A DNA stretch of 64,000 nt from assembly GCA_949825065.1 (NCBI GenBank), contig OX463862.1, forward strand, positions 16,797,592 to 16,861,591, in the 5' to 3' direction. Within the stretch, counting starts at the first letter, position 1. Every line of letters starts with the position of its first letter. Source of the DNA: Odontocerum albicorne. Lineage: Eukaryota > Arthropoda > Insecta > Trichoptera > Odontoceridae. Shown one piece after another: positions 43,932 through 54,275 of this stretch. The translations under genes were made by a program, and so were the position numbers. Under the pieces are notes generated by a model that made no database searches, was not told the origin of the DNA, and was given only the letters and a program-made list of their open reading frames with translations.

Positions 43932-44603
43932 TTTAGGTAGTAAAAACACGTGTCGATAACCACCTTTATATTCGCCATATCATGCTTTATCATTTAGAAA
44001 AAGGGGGGACAGCAGCACGGCAGTCATTTTGCGATCACATGTTTGTCATCCCACCAATAGCTCAAACCGTTTACCTTGATCTCCCAGTAAATTATAATAG
44101 AATGGTCCCACCAAACATGTATTTTTTTGCAATGGACGACCTTAGGAATTGTTTTTGGGGTCTGGTCGGGTTCTATGTACACATTCTTCCGTTTGACATT
44201 TTCGAAGAGAAACCGTAACTAAACACCAGTCACCAAATGTTGAACAAAGCTTGTTGAGGACCCATGCATTCATTTTCTTTACCTTACCGAACTTTTTCAT
44301 ACCTAACCGAGACAATCGTAAAATGATCGATATTAAAATGTGCGACCTTGTTATCAAACTTTCGTCTTCTTCCACGGCCATCTGAAGAGCTTGATCATCA
44401 AAATCAGACAAACGACCTCTTCATTCCTCATATTTTAAGCTTGTATCGTCGGATTTGAAACGATTGAACCTTTTTTGAACTTGACTTTCCCCGATTATTC
44501 ATTCGCAAAGAGTTCGTTGAGATCGCGAAATCCTTTTTCGAAGTGATAAAGGATGATATGACGAATATGAAGGGGGTTATCGACACACATTTTACTACCT
44601 TAA
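43932..44603 (-). mobile_element. second mariner foldback element, different family
   Basis: About 55-base inverted ends: TTTAGGTAGTAAAAACACGT at 43932 and, read from 44603, TTAAGGTAGTAAAATGTGTG. TA flanks both sides (43930-43931 and 44604-44605). The repeats extend into the first transposase codons (RHIMLYHLEKG on the plus strand, RHIILYHFEKG on the minus strand), so this too has 5' heads at both ends. Confidence 0.75.
43985..44580 (-). pseudogene. mariner transposase, N-terminal part with internal deletion
   Basis: On the minus strand: an HTH region with frame errors, then SDFDDQALQMAVEEDESLIT, LGMKKFGKVKKMNAWVLNKL (LGKVKKLxxWVPHEL in intact relatives), and after a deletion KKIHVWWDHSIIIYW, which resembles the KKxMLxVWWDxKGxIYYE block. 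The first catalytic block (VTGDEKW) is gone. Frameshifts throughout. Confidence 0.65.
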
Positions 44604-44605
44604 TA

Positions 44606-45165
44606 CCAAGAAGTATATTAGTAAAAAAATTAAACAAATTTTAAAAAAAATCGAAGGGACCGATAAAACGATAATTAATTATGCACCAACCTAATATGTA
44701 ATAACAAGAACAACGATTACTCATGCTAACCTGAGAAGTGGATCAGTTATTTCTATAACGTTTACGGATATTAAATACTTCAATTCTCAATATATTCTCC
44801 AAGAAATAGAATACATAACGATCCTTTTTTAATAATAAACGTTTATTTTTTCTTCACTTCTTTTGAGCCACCCAGCCCCAGTAAGAGAGACCAGTTTAAG
44901 TGATATTATCATTTTGAACTTGAAATGTTGCAGCAAGTCGCTATAAATAACGTGAAGCGATTAAATTGTGATGAAGCCGTGTGGAATATACTCGTACAGT
45001 TAAGTGACTAGTCTCATCCTATCGATTAAAGTTACGTAACGTAATTTCTTAAAGAAAAATATGTATGATTCCCATTATTATTTTCAGTTTTTTATTGATT
45101 CATTACTGCACATTAGTCTTTTGATGAATTATCCAAAATCGAGTGCATATTCCCGTAGGCTGTCA
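44606..45165. other. AT-rich, nothing recognised
   Basis: No repeat match or credible coding. One TACTCGTA octamer at 44989. Confidence 0.4.
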
Positions 45166-45243
45166 CGTTGTATTATACTTTCGCTGTATACAGTACAACC
45201 TCCGAGCTGGAAATGAAGCGTCTTACCAATTAGGCCTCGGTAC
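45166..45243 (-). mobile_element. internally deleted SINE
   Basis: Minus strand: ACCGAGGCCTAATTGGTAAG, ACGCTTCATTTCCAGCTCGG (head up to the anticodon-like region) joined to AGGTTGTACTGTATACAGCG (tail). The breakpoints differ from those of the trimer at 40532-40858, so deletion happened more than once in this family. Confidence 0.7.
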
Positions 45244-45707
45244 GTTACAGTCAGGTATTCAGTTAAAACCTTTTACATCTTTCTAGTAGGTCGAAAGAGA
45301 TTATCGCGTCAAAATAACCCCTCAAGTTTATACTATGTATAAGGAAAGCGGTATACAAAAGAAAGCAAGTGTTTCAATATTAATAATAATTCATACTATT
45401 TACGTAAAAAAGATTCTGCCAAATTCACATATTATCTCTCCTTTATCCTTCAGAATCGGGGCTGCAGCGCTCTTTCAGAAGTGTTTGCCCTGGGTCTTTT
45501 CGGGAACGTCTTTACACCCAGCTGAAGTATGGACTCGCCAAGTCCTTGTTATCGACCAATTCTACGTTTTTAAACATAAAACTTACAAGAGCACGCAAGG
45601 TTAAACAACTTTCTGGTTATGTACGCATTTTATGGTTAAATTCGGCCATGAAAGTTTCATTGCATTATAAAGTAGTAATGGCTTATTTTAATTGCAGTCA
45701 TCTTCAG
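45244..45707. other. no recognisable gene
   Basis: An open plus-strand stretch (45335-45604) contains PLSFRIGAAALFQKCLPWVF but shows no family I can name. Confidence 0.35.
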
Positions 45708-45778
45708 TATTGTGAAAAGTATAATCTGGTGGGTTTATTACTATGTGGTAATTAATCCCTTCTAACCAATAAGAAACT
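45708..45778 (-). mobile_element. SINE/LINE tail fragment
   Basis: Minus strand: TTGGTTAGAAGGGATTAATT and AATAAACCCACCAGATTATA match the shared 3' end. Confidence 0.55.
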
Positions 45779-45829
45779 TTAATGAAGAAAAAATATTCAG
45801 CGCCAGTCCGATCACGACTTTTTACTCTG

Positions 45830-46350
45830 CTTAAGCGGAGATTGCCTATTATTTTTTCCACTTCACCGCTCTTAATTTTTTAGGCCGTAATTTATTGTCT
45901 ATGGCGTTGGGCTATAGCTGCTGCCAACTAATATAGGACTAGCTCCATCATTCGCATGTTTCAAATAGCTTCTCAAAAAAACATTATATTTCCCTTTAGT
46001 GACATAGCGTTTTCCCTCTACAACCAGCTACCATCTATGTTAATATAGAAATTACTGACGTGTTTCAAAAAGTGAATTAAAAACATTACATCTCTCTTCA
46101 GTGACATAGCGCATTTTTCATAGTTTTCCATCATCCTTCTTACCAATATTCCTTTCCTTCTTCTTTTCATCGATGTTTTTCATCCCGTTTGAATTGGTAT
46201 TGTTTTATTTATTTTGTTGATTGCTTTTCATTTTGCTAATGGATTGTTTTTTTTCTCTACATCAATAATGTATATACCCCCCCCTTCCAAATTTTTACAA
46301 AGCAATTGTATGGTTGGCAATAAACTCGTCATATTGTACATTTTAAAGTT
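45830..46350 (+). mobile_element. LINE 3' end, highly decayed
   Basis: Pieces matching the last ORF codons of 5586-6366 (CTCCATCATTCGCATGTTTC, then CTTCTCAAAAAAACATT) and the 3' end (TGGTTGGCAATAAACTCGTC, ATATTGTACAT). A segment with TTCAGTGACATAGCG occurs twice, 46000 and 46100. Confidence 0.45.
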
Positions 46351-46550
46351 AAACAATGAAATTATTTTTAAGAAATTGGATTTCAATGGGAAACTGGCTG
46401 CAAAACTGTTTCTTGGAGGACGACTGTATTATTTACAAAAAATAACCGTTAATTCGAAGCAACAGTGTTTAAAAACTGCCTCGGAATTTTTCTTAACCAT
46501 CCTATTTGACATATAATATAAACCTTAGATAGATAAATGAGTTATGTCGG

Positions 46551-47055
46551 TTAGCCATCCTGTAGATGACAGACGCTTGTGCGTGTATTGTTTTATTGCG
46601 TGCATACTGTTGCGCTTCAGCAAGTACAAATTCTTACCAGATTAAACCCAAAATTCGTGATAAAGTACGCCTGTTAGCCATCCTGTAGATGACTTACACC
46701 TCTGCGTGTACTGATTTATTGTATGGATGCTGTTGCACTTCAGCAAGTACACATATTTACAGATTAAACACAAAATGCTGATGGCAAGGAGCTTAAATTT
46801 CTAAGAAGATCTACATAATTGATATGCTGTAACCTTTTATTATGTAGAGTTTTATACAGCGCTATTTATGTGTTCCTTAGTAGCACTCTAAGAATTTAGG
46901 ATAAACAGCACATAAGCTACAGAAAAACATAAATTAACATATAAAATGGTGTCGGAATAAAATGAGTTCGAAAGTAAATCTGCGAGGAATCGAACCTGGG
47001 TCCTCCGTTTGCTAAGCGTGAATGATAACCGTTAGATAACGGCTGGCGTTTTTCT
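46551..47055 (-). mobile_element. second tRNA-derived SINE-like family, copy with duplicated body
   Basis: At 46551 and again at 46674 the block TTAGCCATCCTGTAGATGAC is followed by a shared segment ending CTTCAGCAAGTACA, a direct duplication with a 123-base period. At the right end, read on the minus strand, CGTTATCTAACGGTTATC and CAGGTTCGATTCCTCGC form a tRNA-like head. The other copy, 53917-54275, has the same order: body left, inverted head right. No protein coding. Confidence 0.5.
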
Positions 47056-47259
47056 TTTATGCACCCTATCTGGTAGCTGTATAATAAGGGCGCTGTCTAT
47101 AAGAATATTCAAGTTAAAATACCCACTAAACTTTCATTTCACACAATAATGGTGTTTGTCATTTTTAGGATAAGAATATGCCACTGTCTGATACGAAGCC
47201 ACCTTTATGAAACTCATATAAAAGAAAGCTCTCAAGCATGAGTGAGATGGGTTAGGAGA

Positions 47260-47720
47260 CCATGGACCAAGTTTTCTTTGAGTGTCCTCGACGCGCTGCA
47301 TTAAATCTTTATCAATTATAAATGTCCCCTCATCATCTGTTGCTTGACTAGTCCACCTGCAGTATTACTCGTAGCAGGGAGGACCAAGGTCTGAGTGAAG
47401 GTGATCAAATGCAAATAGCCTGAACGAGTGGACATGTATGTGCTAAAAATAGTATTAATATTATTAGTTGTAAGAATTGCTATCTAGTTACAAGTTAGTA
47501 TGTAGGTGTTAACTGTTTGCAAGAAATGAAATATTAAGATTATTAAATGTCAAAATTACAAGTAGGAATTAAAATAAAGTTAGTTTATAGTTACAATATA
47601 ATACATAAATTGGATTAGTTCTTAAGATATAAATGTGTACATAGGTGTAACACATAAATTAGATTAATTATTTCGAAAATGTTTGTTTTATAGATATCTG
47701 GTATCCCACAGCGGAGCTTT
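47260..47720 (+). mobile_element. LINE family E 3' end, copy 2, with last codons
   Basis: The start reads TMDQVFFECPRRAALNLYQL, the HVFFECP block found after RNase H in R1/LOA-like LINEs. The 3' UTR matches 34325-34880 (GGACCAAGGTCTGAGTGAA, AGCCTGAACGAGTGGACA). CTCGTA is inserted at 47368-47373 relative to the other copy. Confidence 0.7.
47366..47373. other. candidate mariner excision footprint (TACTCGTA)
   Basis: CAGTATTA-CTCGTA-GCAGGG here; the paralogous LINE tail near 34563 reads CAGTATTAGCTGGG. Confidence 0.6.
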
Positions 47721-47799
47721 TTAGGGAGTACCGGGTCTTGAACAAAGCCAATTTACATTTCAAATCCATTCTCTGGCACTATCATCGAGAGGAAGGGAA

Positions 47800-48150
47800 G
47801 ACGCAGACTCAGCAGAGACACATGACACGAATATCAAAATGTTCACCATCCCTCGAGTTAAAACATCTTTTGCCCAAAGGCAATATGTATATTTAGCTCC
47901 CATGACATACAATAGGGGGCCGAATTCAATAAAGGCAAAGGGAGGAAAACAATTTAGGCAGTCGATCGGAGCGTGGTTGTTATTGCGACATGAGTTTGAG
48001 TACTTGGGCTTTCAAGAGGAATGACTTGTAGCAAAGGTTTGTGTGAGCTCTTGAGTGTGGTACTTTTTCCTGTTTTTTTTATAATTATTTGCGGTATATT
48101 GTGGGGTGAACGTTTTAGTCTGTCTGGAGCGATGAAGTGTGATGAGTTTG
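47800..48150 (+). pseudogene. LINE family F C-terminus
   Basis: Codons MFTIPRVKTSFAQRQYVYLA, PMTYNRGPNSIKAKGGKQF, RQSIGAWLL. The FxIPRxRTxxxxxSxxxxxxxxYNxLPxxI layout closes the ORF of several LINE clades (CR1/RTE-like). The 3' UTR has GTTTGTGTGAGCTCTTGAGTG and ATATTGTGGGGTGAACG, shared with 63650-64000. Confidence 0.65.
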
Positions 48151-48609
48151 ATTTCGCGTGGTGTATACATATGTAATTGAGTGTCACTGTTTGTCAGGTT
48201 GATGAGAATGTGCAACGGGGTTTTATATTATCAAAAATCGGGAAAAAGTATTGATTTATTTTTTCCTGCTATATGTCCTCAGTGAGAGGCAACAAACCCA
48301 GATCCATTAAAATTGTGTGTCCAAATCAAATTACCGGTTGTTTTTTCGCAAATTATGTATATTTCTTGTCATGTGTAAAAAAAAAGATTACTTTAAAAAA
48401 ATTGTCCCCCATCTGTTCAACATGTCCGATTGCACGTAATTCTGCATAAATATAAAATCACATATCTGAATTTATTGTCCGAAACTTCTTACATACACAT
48501 ATTTAGCACTACAGCACTTTCTCACATATTCTTACACATTCTTACACTGTATCCTTCCTTTGAATTGTTATTGTCACAAATCATCTACTTTACAAGATGA
48601 AATGCCTAA

Positions 48610-48780
48610 TTAATTTAAACCCCCAGAGGTAGGCAGAGAGAACAGGTCTCCAAACTTTTTTTATCCAAACACATCACGTTCGCTTTATCCACATTCTTAC
48701 ATCTCGGCATGCATAATCTTCTCTAACTTTTCCCTTCTTTCAAAATCTGGTACATTTGATCTAGTTACATAATGATAATA
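48610..48780 (-). mobile_element. LINE family A 3' fragment
   Basis: Reverse complement of GTTCTCTCTGCCTACCTC..., plus AAAATCTGGTACATTTGATC that matches the WLNQMYQIL codons at 52530-52560. Confidence 0.55.
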
Positions 48781-48916
48781 ATAATGGACGTCTATATGCA
48801 AAAATGAACTAAGCTATATCTGCATATTTTGAGATGACCGAGAAAACGTAATATCTATTTTAAAAAAACCGAATTACTTTGAAATGCACATTATACTGGT
48901 TTAATATTTTTCTTTT

Positions 48917-49190
48917 AATGGAGGAGAGGCGATTGAGATGGTATTGACACGTTGGACGCAGAGCACCCGATCACATTGTGAACCAGGCAATCTCCATGGA
49001 TCTTCCTCGAATAACAACCAGAAGAAGACCAAAGAATTCATGGGTGGTGAAAAAAGATAACCTGATGCAGAGGCACGGCCTGGGGGACGTAGTCCGGGAT
49101 AGAAGAGCATACAACCTGAGGACGAGGAGAGCTGACCCCAACAGCATTCGCAGACAGTGAGTTGGGATGGAGCCAGGGAGAAGAAGATAT
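48917..49190 (+). pseudogene. LINE family B, C-terminal fragment
   Basis: MEERRLRWY, stop, HVGRRAPDHIVNQAISMDLP, TTRRRPKNSWVVKKDNLMQR, NLRTRRADPNSIRRQ and TGA, then GTTGGGATGGAGCCAGG and AGAAGAAGAT. It aligns residue by residue with the end of 36905-37395 (DHNVNQAMPVDLP, RRADPNRLPRQ). Confidence 0.8.
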
Positions 49191-49313
49191 TTTTCTTTTA
49201 ATATTTCATTTATATTTTTGACAAAACATTTTGCGTCAAATCCTGTAAATGTGAGTTTGGTCAAAATATTGAGATTACTCAAAAACTTTTTGTACAAACC
49301 TTATTTGACTTTT

Positions 49314-49500
49314 TAAATGGTTGGCAAGATGCCTGTCTCTCGATCCGGGAGTTTCGAGTTCGATTCCCGTTGCTACCTATTTTTTTAAAGAGTTTCATTC
49401 TGGATTTCACTTCAGGCCTCTATACAATATTTTTGGTTGGTTGGAATTGATTGTCACATTGCAATAAATTCACCAGGTTGTGCTATATGCAAAAAATGGT
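49314..49500 (+). mobile_element. SINE, near full length
   Basis: Head: GGTTGGCAAGATGCCTGTC, then GTTTCGAGTTCGATTCCCG; linker TTTTTTTAAAGAG; body CATTCTGGATTTCACTTCAG; tail TTGGTTGGAATTGATTGTCA and CAATAAATTCACCAGGTTG. The first dozen bases of the head are degraded. Confidence 0.75.
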
Positions 49501-49586
49501 AGAAAATAATAATCGTTTTATATGGTTTTTAAAGTTAGAATTTAGCTTTAAAACCCGTTTATTTTGATTATTATACTAATAGCATT

Positions 49587-50690
49587 CGTCCCTTAAAAAT
49601 AGTTATCGATTATCCAATCATTCGTTACTCTATCGCCCATTCTAAAATCAGAAATTATTTAAAGGTTAGTTAGTGGGTTGGATTATTTTTGCATTTCTGG
49701 CCAAGCCTTTTTCAGATTATTTTTTTTTATTCTACTTATATCATCTATTCCTTAAAAACTGTTTTCTTTTATTCGATCACTCTTACTCCATTAGAAATGA
49801 GTTTACGGTTTGTGGGTTTGAATATTTCTGCATATACATATGTCCACCCTTTTCCAGATTCTTTTTGTGTATTCTACTTATAACATCTATCCCTTAAAAA
49901 CTGTTTTCCTTTATTCGATCACTCTTACTCCATTAGAAATGAGTTTACGGTTTGTGGATTGGAATATTTCTGCATATTTGTCCATCCTTTTCCAGATTAT
50001 TTTTGTTTATTCTACTTATAACATCTGTCCCTTAAAAACTATTTTCCTTTATTCGATCACCCTTACTCTATTAGAAATGAGTTAACGGTTTGTGGGTTGG
50101 AATATTTCTGCATATTTGTCCACCCTTTTCCATATTTTTTTTGTTTATTCTACTTATAACGTCTGCCCCTCAAAAACTGTTTTCCTTTATTCGATCACTC
50201 TTACTCCATTAGAAATGAGTTTACGGTTTGTGGATTGGAATATTTCTGCATATTTGTCCATCCTTTTTCAGATTATTTTTGTTTATTCTACTTATAACAT
50301 CTGTCCCTTAAAAACTATTTTCCTTTATTCGATCACCCTTAATCTATTAGAAATGAGTTAACGGTTTGTGGGTTGGAATATTTCTGCATATTTGTTCACC
50401 CTTTTCCATATTTTTTTTTGTTTATTCTACTTATAACATCTGCCCCTCAAAAACTGTTTTCCTTTATTCGATCACTTTTACTCCATTAGAAATGAGTTTA
50501 CATTTTGTGGATTGGAATATTTCTGTATATTTATTCGTCCACCCTTTTCCAGATTCTTTTTGTTTATTCTACTTACAACACATGCCCCTTAAAAACTGTT
50601 TTCCTTTATTCGATAACTCTTACGCTATTAAACATTCCAATACCAGAAGTGAGTTTACATTGTGTGGGTTGGATTATTTTTGCATATCTA
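49587..50690. repeat. tandem array, about 138-bp unit, eight copies
   Basis: Unit landmarks are GAGTTTACGGTTTGTGG, TTGGAATATTTCTGCATAT, CCACCCTTTTCCAGATT, CTACTTATAACATCTG and TTTCCTTTATTCGATCAC. The block TTAGAAATGA ends at about 49800, 49942, 50080, 50218, 50355 and 50495, giving periods of 137-142. First and last units are diverged. The long open plus frames are by-products. Confidence 0.95.
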
Positions 50691-50802
50691 CGTCTACAGA
50701 TCATAAGATATATCTAATGTTCTCCGTTCAATACCTTCCCTGTCCGCTCAGCATCTGGATCCACTAGTGAGAGTGAGGCTGGTGGATGGGTCATGGAGAG
50801 CA

Positions 50803-51064
50803 TATATATAAGAGAGGTGATGCCATTTAATGCATCATTGCTCTTTCAACTCTCACACGCGGTACACCTCCATTAAAGTTTATTCTGTGGTTCATTCATT
50901 CGCAGCATCAGTTTTATTTTCGCGCCAAATCAGAGAGGGCACTTCTCGTTTCGCGCGCTTTTTTATGTATCTTTTTGATATTACGAATTTTTGAGTTTTT
51001 ACTTGTGTTTTTTTCCCGTACTTTCGAAGCGTGTTTGTGATAAAAGGGAACGTATTGAATTGAC
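50803..51064 (+). promoter_or_regulatory. candidate core promoter and 5' exon, or solo LTR
   Basis: TATATATAAGAG at 50803-50814 is followed 33 bases later by ATCATTG (initiator-like, about 50836). Then come CCATTAAAGTTTATTCTGTG and a GC-richer stretch, and GACG|GTGAGTG at 51064-51065 looks like a splice donor. Two readings are possible: a host promoter with a non-coding first exon, or an LTR, since TATA plus AAAGTTTATTCTG resembles LTR U3-R sequence. I saw no second LTR and no clear primer-binding site. Confidence 0.4.
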
Positions 51065-51071
51065 GGTGAGT

Positions 51072-51734
51072 GTTTTTTTTACTATTAATTCGTTTGATTT
51101 AATTCGCAATTAAATATTTTTCATTAAATATGTGAATCCGTTAAAAAATATCGATAATTTACAAAAAAAAAATAAAACTATTTATCATAAATATAAACCG
51201 TTTTATTTTACACATGAAATTAATTTTTTTGTTACTTTTTACAAAAAAATAAAGTTAACCAAAAACTTTGAAGTTAATAAAATAAAAAATCATTTCTGAA
51301 TTATTAAAAGCATGAAAATGAAATCAAATATCGTTTTTCTTAAATAAGTAACAGTGGTTTCACCAAACAATGACATTTTCCAACTATTGTATATGGTCAA
51401 ACAACGGTCACTAATTCAATAAAAATATGTAGAACTATCAAAAGGACGTTTTTCTTTTAAAATTGAGTTTATTAATTTAATATCGCCAGCATCAATTATG
51501 ATTGATTGAAATAAAGTTTTAAAAGGATTAAAATTTTACGGTTAAAAATATTTTGTCGTAAATTCAATAATTAACTTCGGTTTCCACTTTTTTAAATGTA
51601 TACCACTAAAAATACAATTATTTATTTAATGAAAAATCAACAGTTAAATGTCCTTTACATATTACAATAATAATTATCAAATAAAAACGAACAATCCAGG
51701 AAACATACGAGTATTATATCTTTCAAAATATGAT
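51072..51734. other. AT-rich, nothing recognised
   Basis: No repeat match or credible coding. It would be intron if the donor at 51065 is real. Confidence 0.35.
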
Positions 51735-51925
51735 GGTCGAATATAGACGGACGGACGAGTATAGTTCAACACCGAAATGTATAGTTATAGTTCAACACCG
51801 AAATGGATGGACGAGTATATTTCAACACTGAAATGGATGGACGAGTATAGTTCAACACCGAAATGGATGGACGAGTATAGTTCAACACCGAAATGGATGG
51901 ACGAGTATAGTTCAACACCGAAAGT
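51735..51925. repeat. tandem repeat, 30-bp unit, six copies
   Basis: Unit GACGAGTATAGTTCAACACC then GAAATGGATG. The first copies are imperfect (GACGGACGAG, ATGTATAGTTATAG). Confidence 0.95.
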
Positions 51926-52084
51926 ATAAAAATAACAATAAAAATAATTAATTAAAGGCAATCAATAATACAGGACTTGAGAAAATGAATAAGTTTTATT
52001 TTATTAAAATCTTGGATGTTGATTATAAAGGAATTTTTAATATCGTATACATTTATTCAACTTTTTTTGGTGTTCTAGTCATTT

Positions 52085-52700
52085 TTAATTGATATCAGTT
52101 TAGTATTCAATTGCATGTAAAATGCTTGGACTTTGCGGAAGAAGGGTGGGAGTAAGATTGATGCTGTGGAGATGCGTGCAGTAAGGAAAATTTGTGGAGT
52201 GTCAATGTTTGAAAGAAGGTGAAATGAAGACATTTGAAATGATTGCATGGATGTTTTAATTAAGACGAAGAAATGAGTTTTAAGAATGAAAGATGAAATA
52301 ATTGCTAATCGAATATACAAGTCTAAAATGCAAGTTATTGTATTGTATTACACTTTAGTTATATACAGCACAACCTGGCGGGTTTATTGCCATGTGGAAA
52401 TCTCTTCCAGCCAACCAGATAAATGTTGAAGATACCTAAAGGGAAAACCAGACTAGAATCCTTTTTAAAAAAATCTGGGTTCCAGCGGGATGTCGTGGTA
52501 GAGGTAGACCGAGGAATGCGTGGTTGAACCAAATGTACCAGATTTTAAAAGAAGATAAAGTGAAAAATATGAATAATTTAATATTGTGCATGACGAGACG
52601 TATGAATGAGGGGGAGGAGAAAGTTGTGTGCTTGGATAGATTTTTTTAGATCTGTTCTATCTGCTTACCCCGCAAGGGACACGATGTGATGATATGCATG
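52085..52700 (+). pseudogene. LINE family A C-terminus interrupted by a SINE
   Basis: Left part (52130-52332): KIDAVEMRAVRKICGVSMF, then RMKDEIIANRIYKSKM. Right part (52493-52700): RGRGRPRNAWLNQMYQILKE, then CMTRRMNEGEEKVVCLDRF and CSICLPRKGHDVM. The SINE at 52333-52492 splits the ORF in the linker between these blocks. Stops are also present elsewhere. Confidence 0.75.
52333..52492 (-). mobile_element. SINE, head-truncated, inserted in a LINE
   Basis: Minus strand: CCCGCTGGAACCCAGATTTT, AGGATTCTAGTCTGGTTTTC, CTGGTTGGCTGGAAGAGATT, CCACATGGCAATAAACCCGC, then GTGTAATACAATACAATA. The A- and B-box part is missing. Confidence 0.8.
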
Positions 52701-52934
52701 CAAAATAGTAAGGTACAAAATGAAATGTCTTTTGAAACGTTTGAAATTCTGTTAAATTTTAACTTTCTGCATACATTGTATTTTTGACGGATTTAACTTT
52801 TAAATGAAGTAAAAAAACCTTTAAATCATCGATATATGTTATAAGAGTTGCATAAAATGTGTGGAGAAATAAAATATGACAGAATATGTTAAGCAATTAT
52901 GACATTAGGAAATAATACGGATTGATTGAAGATG

Positions 52935-53025
52935 TATCTATTGATTGGTTGGAGAGATTGTCGCATACCAATTATCCCAATAGGTTGTACTGTATACAAT
53001 GAAAGTGTAATATAACAATACGCAG
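52935..53025 (+). mobile_element. SINE/LINE tail fragment
   Basis: TTGATTGGTTGGAGAGATTG, CCAATAGGTTGTACTGTATA and CAATGAAAGTGTAATATAAC match the SINE 3' end. Confidence 0.65.
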
Positions 53026-53084
53026 TGTTTAAGATAAAGGAATGAATGATCAAAAATTATCTACAATTTTAGTTAGTATACAAG

Positions 53085-53240
53085 GTGTGAAAAGTTTGAG
53101 AAGATACACTGGTAAGACCAAATCGTTAAAATTAAGGATTGTATGCATGACGAGGTGCATAGACGTGTCAGAAGTGAAATATATGATGCAGGATATCTAC
53201 CACAATAAGGCGTGGGGGTGCTGACGATATGTTATCGATT
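53085..53240 (+). pseudogene. LINE family A, short decayed fragment
   Basis: Codons ...TKSLKLRIVCMTRCIDVSEV, matching the RxxxxxCMTRRMNxxE block of the other copies, followed by a decayed C-terminal end. Confidence 0.5.
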
Positions 53241-53916
53241 TCAGATAAATATTTAAGGGTTTCATTTTCAAATTGAAAAAATAGAAACTTTATTGGAATA
53301 TATTTAAAAAAGAATAAAATATTAATCAGTGAGTTATTTTTAACGTAAATTGAAAAAAAACTGTATTTTTAAATGCACGTAAAGTTATGCAAAATAAGTG
53401 TTTGATAAAGCATTATTTTTTAAATTTAATAACATGATAAAAATAAGTATAATTAATAAACAAAATACAGAAAAAAAACGTGTGCAAAAAGTTTTTTTTT
53501 ATTTTGAATTTGTAACTTACGTTGTATCTTCCCGCATGTCACTGAATAAAACAGTTAAAGAAATATAAGTGCAATTTTTGACCGATTATTTTAAATAGAA
53601 GTTTAGTTTAAATATACAATGTTATTTATTGACCTTTTCGCCAATTTGTTTAACTAAGATTAATTTATTTAAATATTGTGTCACCTATCATAAAACGACT
53701 GATCTAAGTCCAAAGAATTGCCATTTATTAATTAAATGTTGAAACATAAGCTTTTGTATAGTTATGACATAAATGTTTGATATTTCGAAATATAAAGTTC
53801 AAATGAAAATGAATTGAAATTGACACTTTCTGTTTAAGGTTAAGAACTTAAGTTGAAATTTGTTATAGATGGCCGTGTGGTTATGATATGCTATCCCTCG
53901 TGGTTGAGTATGATTT
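53241..53916. other. AT-rich, nothing recognised
   Basis: No repeat match or credible coding. A tRNA-like A-box (GATGGCCGTGTGGTTATG) at 53870 marks the start of the next composite repeat. Confidence 0.4.
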
Positions 53917-54275
53917 TCGGCCATCATGTAGATGGAAGATACCTATACGTGTTTTGGTTTACAGTGTGCAAGCTGTTGTAATTCAGCGAGCACATAGTTT
54001 TAACAGATCAAACCCAACGTTCTTATACCAAAGGGATCAAAATTGCAAGACGATCGGCAGGTAAAATCAGAGATTAGACAAATTTTTATCAAGCACTTTT
54101 TTTAGTAAAAAGCGCTATTATTACTCGTATATTTTACGACATGTCTCACAAAATATATGAAAAATATAAATTCAAATGTAAAACAGTCTAAGAGTTACCC
54201 CAGCCTTTAGAAATCGAACTTGGGGCGCCCGCTTGCATACCGTGAATTTTAACCGTTAGACCATGGTTGCCGGCA
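53917..54275 (-). mobile_element. second SINE-like family, copy 2
   Basis: GGCCATCATGTAGATGGAAG, AGCTGTTGTAATTCAGCG and CAGATCAAACCCAACG match the body at 46551. The inverted tRNA-like head lies at 54190-54275 (minus strand CATGGTCTAACGGTTAAAAT and CCCCAAGTTCGATTTC). Confidence 0.5.

Noticed and set aside
49673..50767. Open plus-strand frames rich in FVYSTYNICPLKT
   Set aside because: By-products of the 138-bp tandem array (period near a multiple of three); no start context, no domain.
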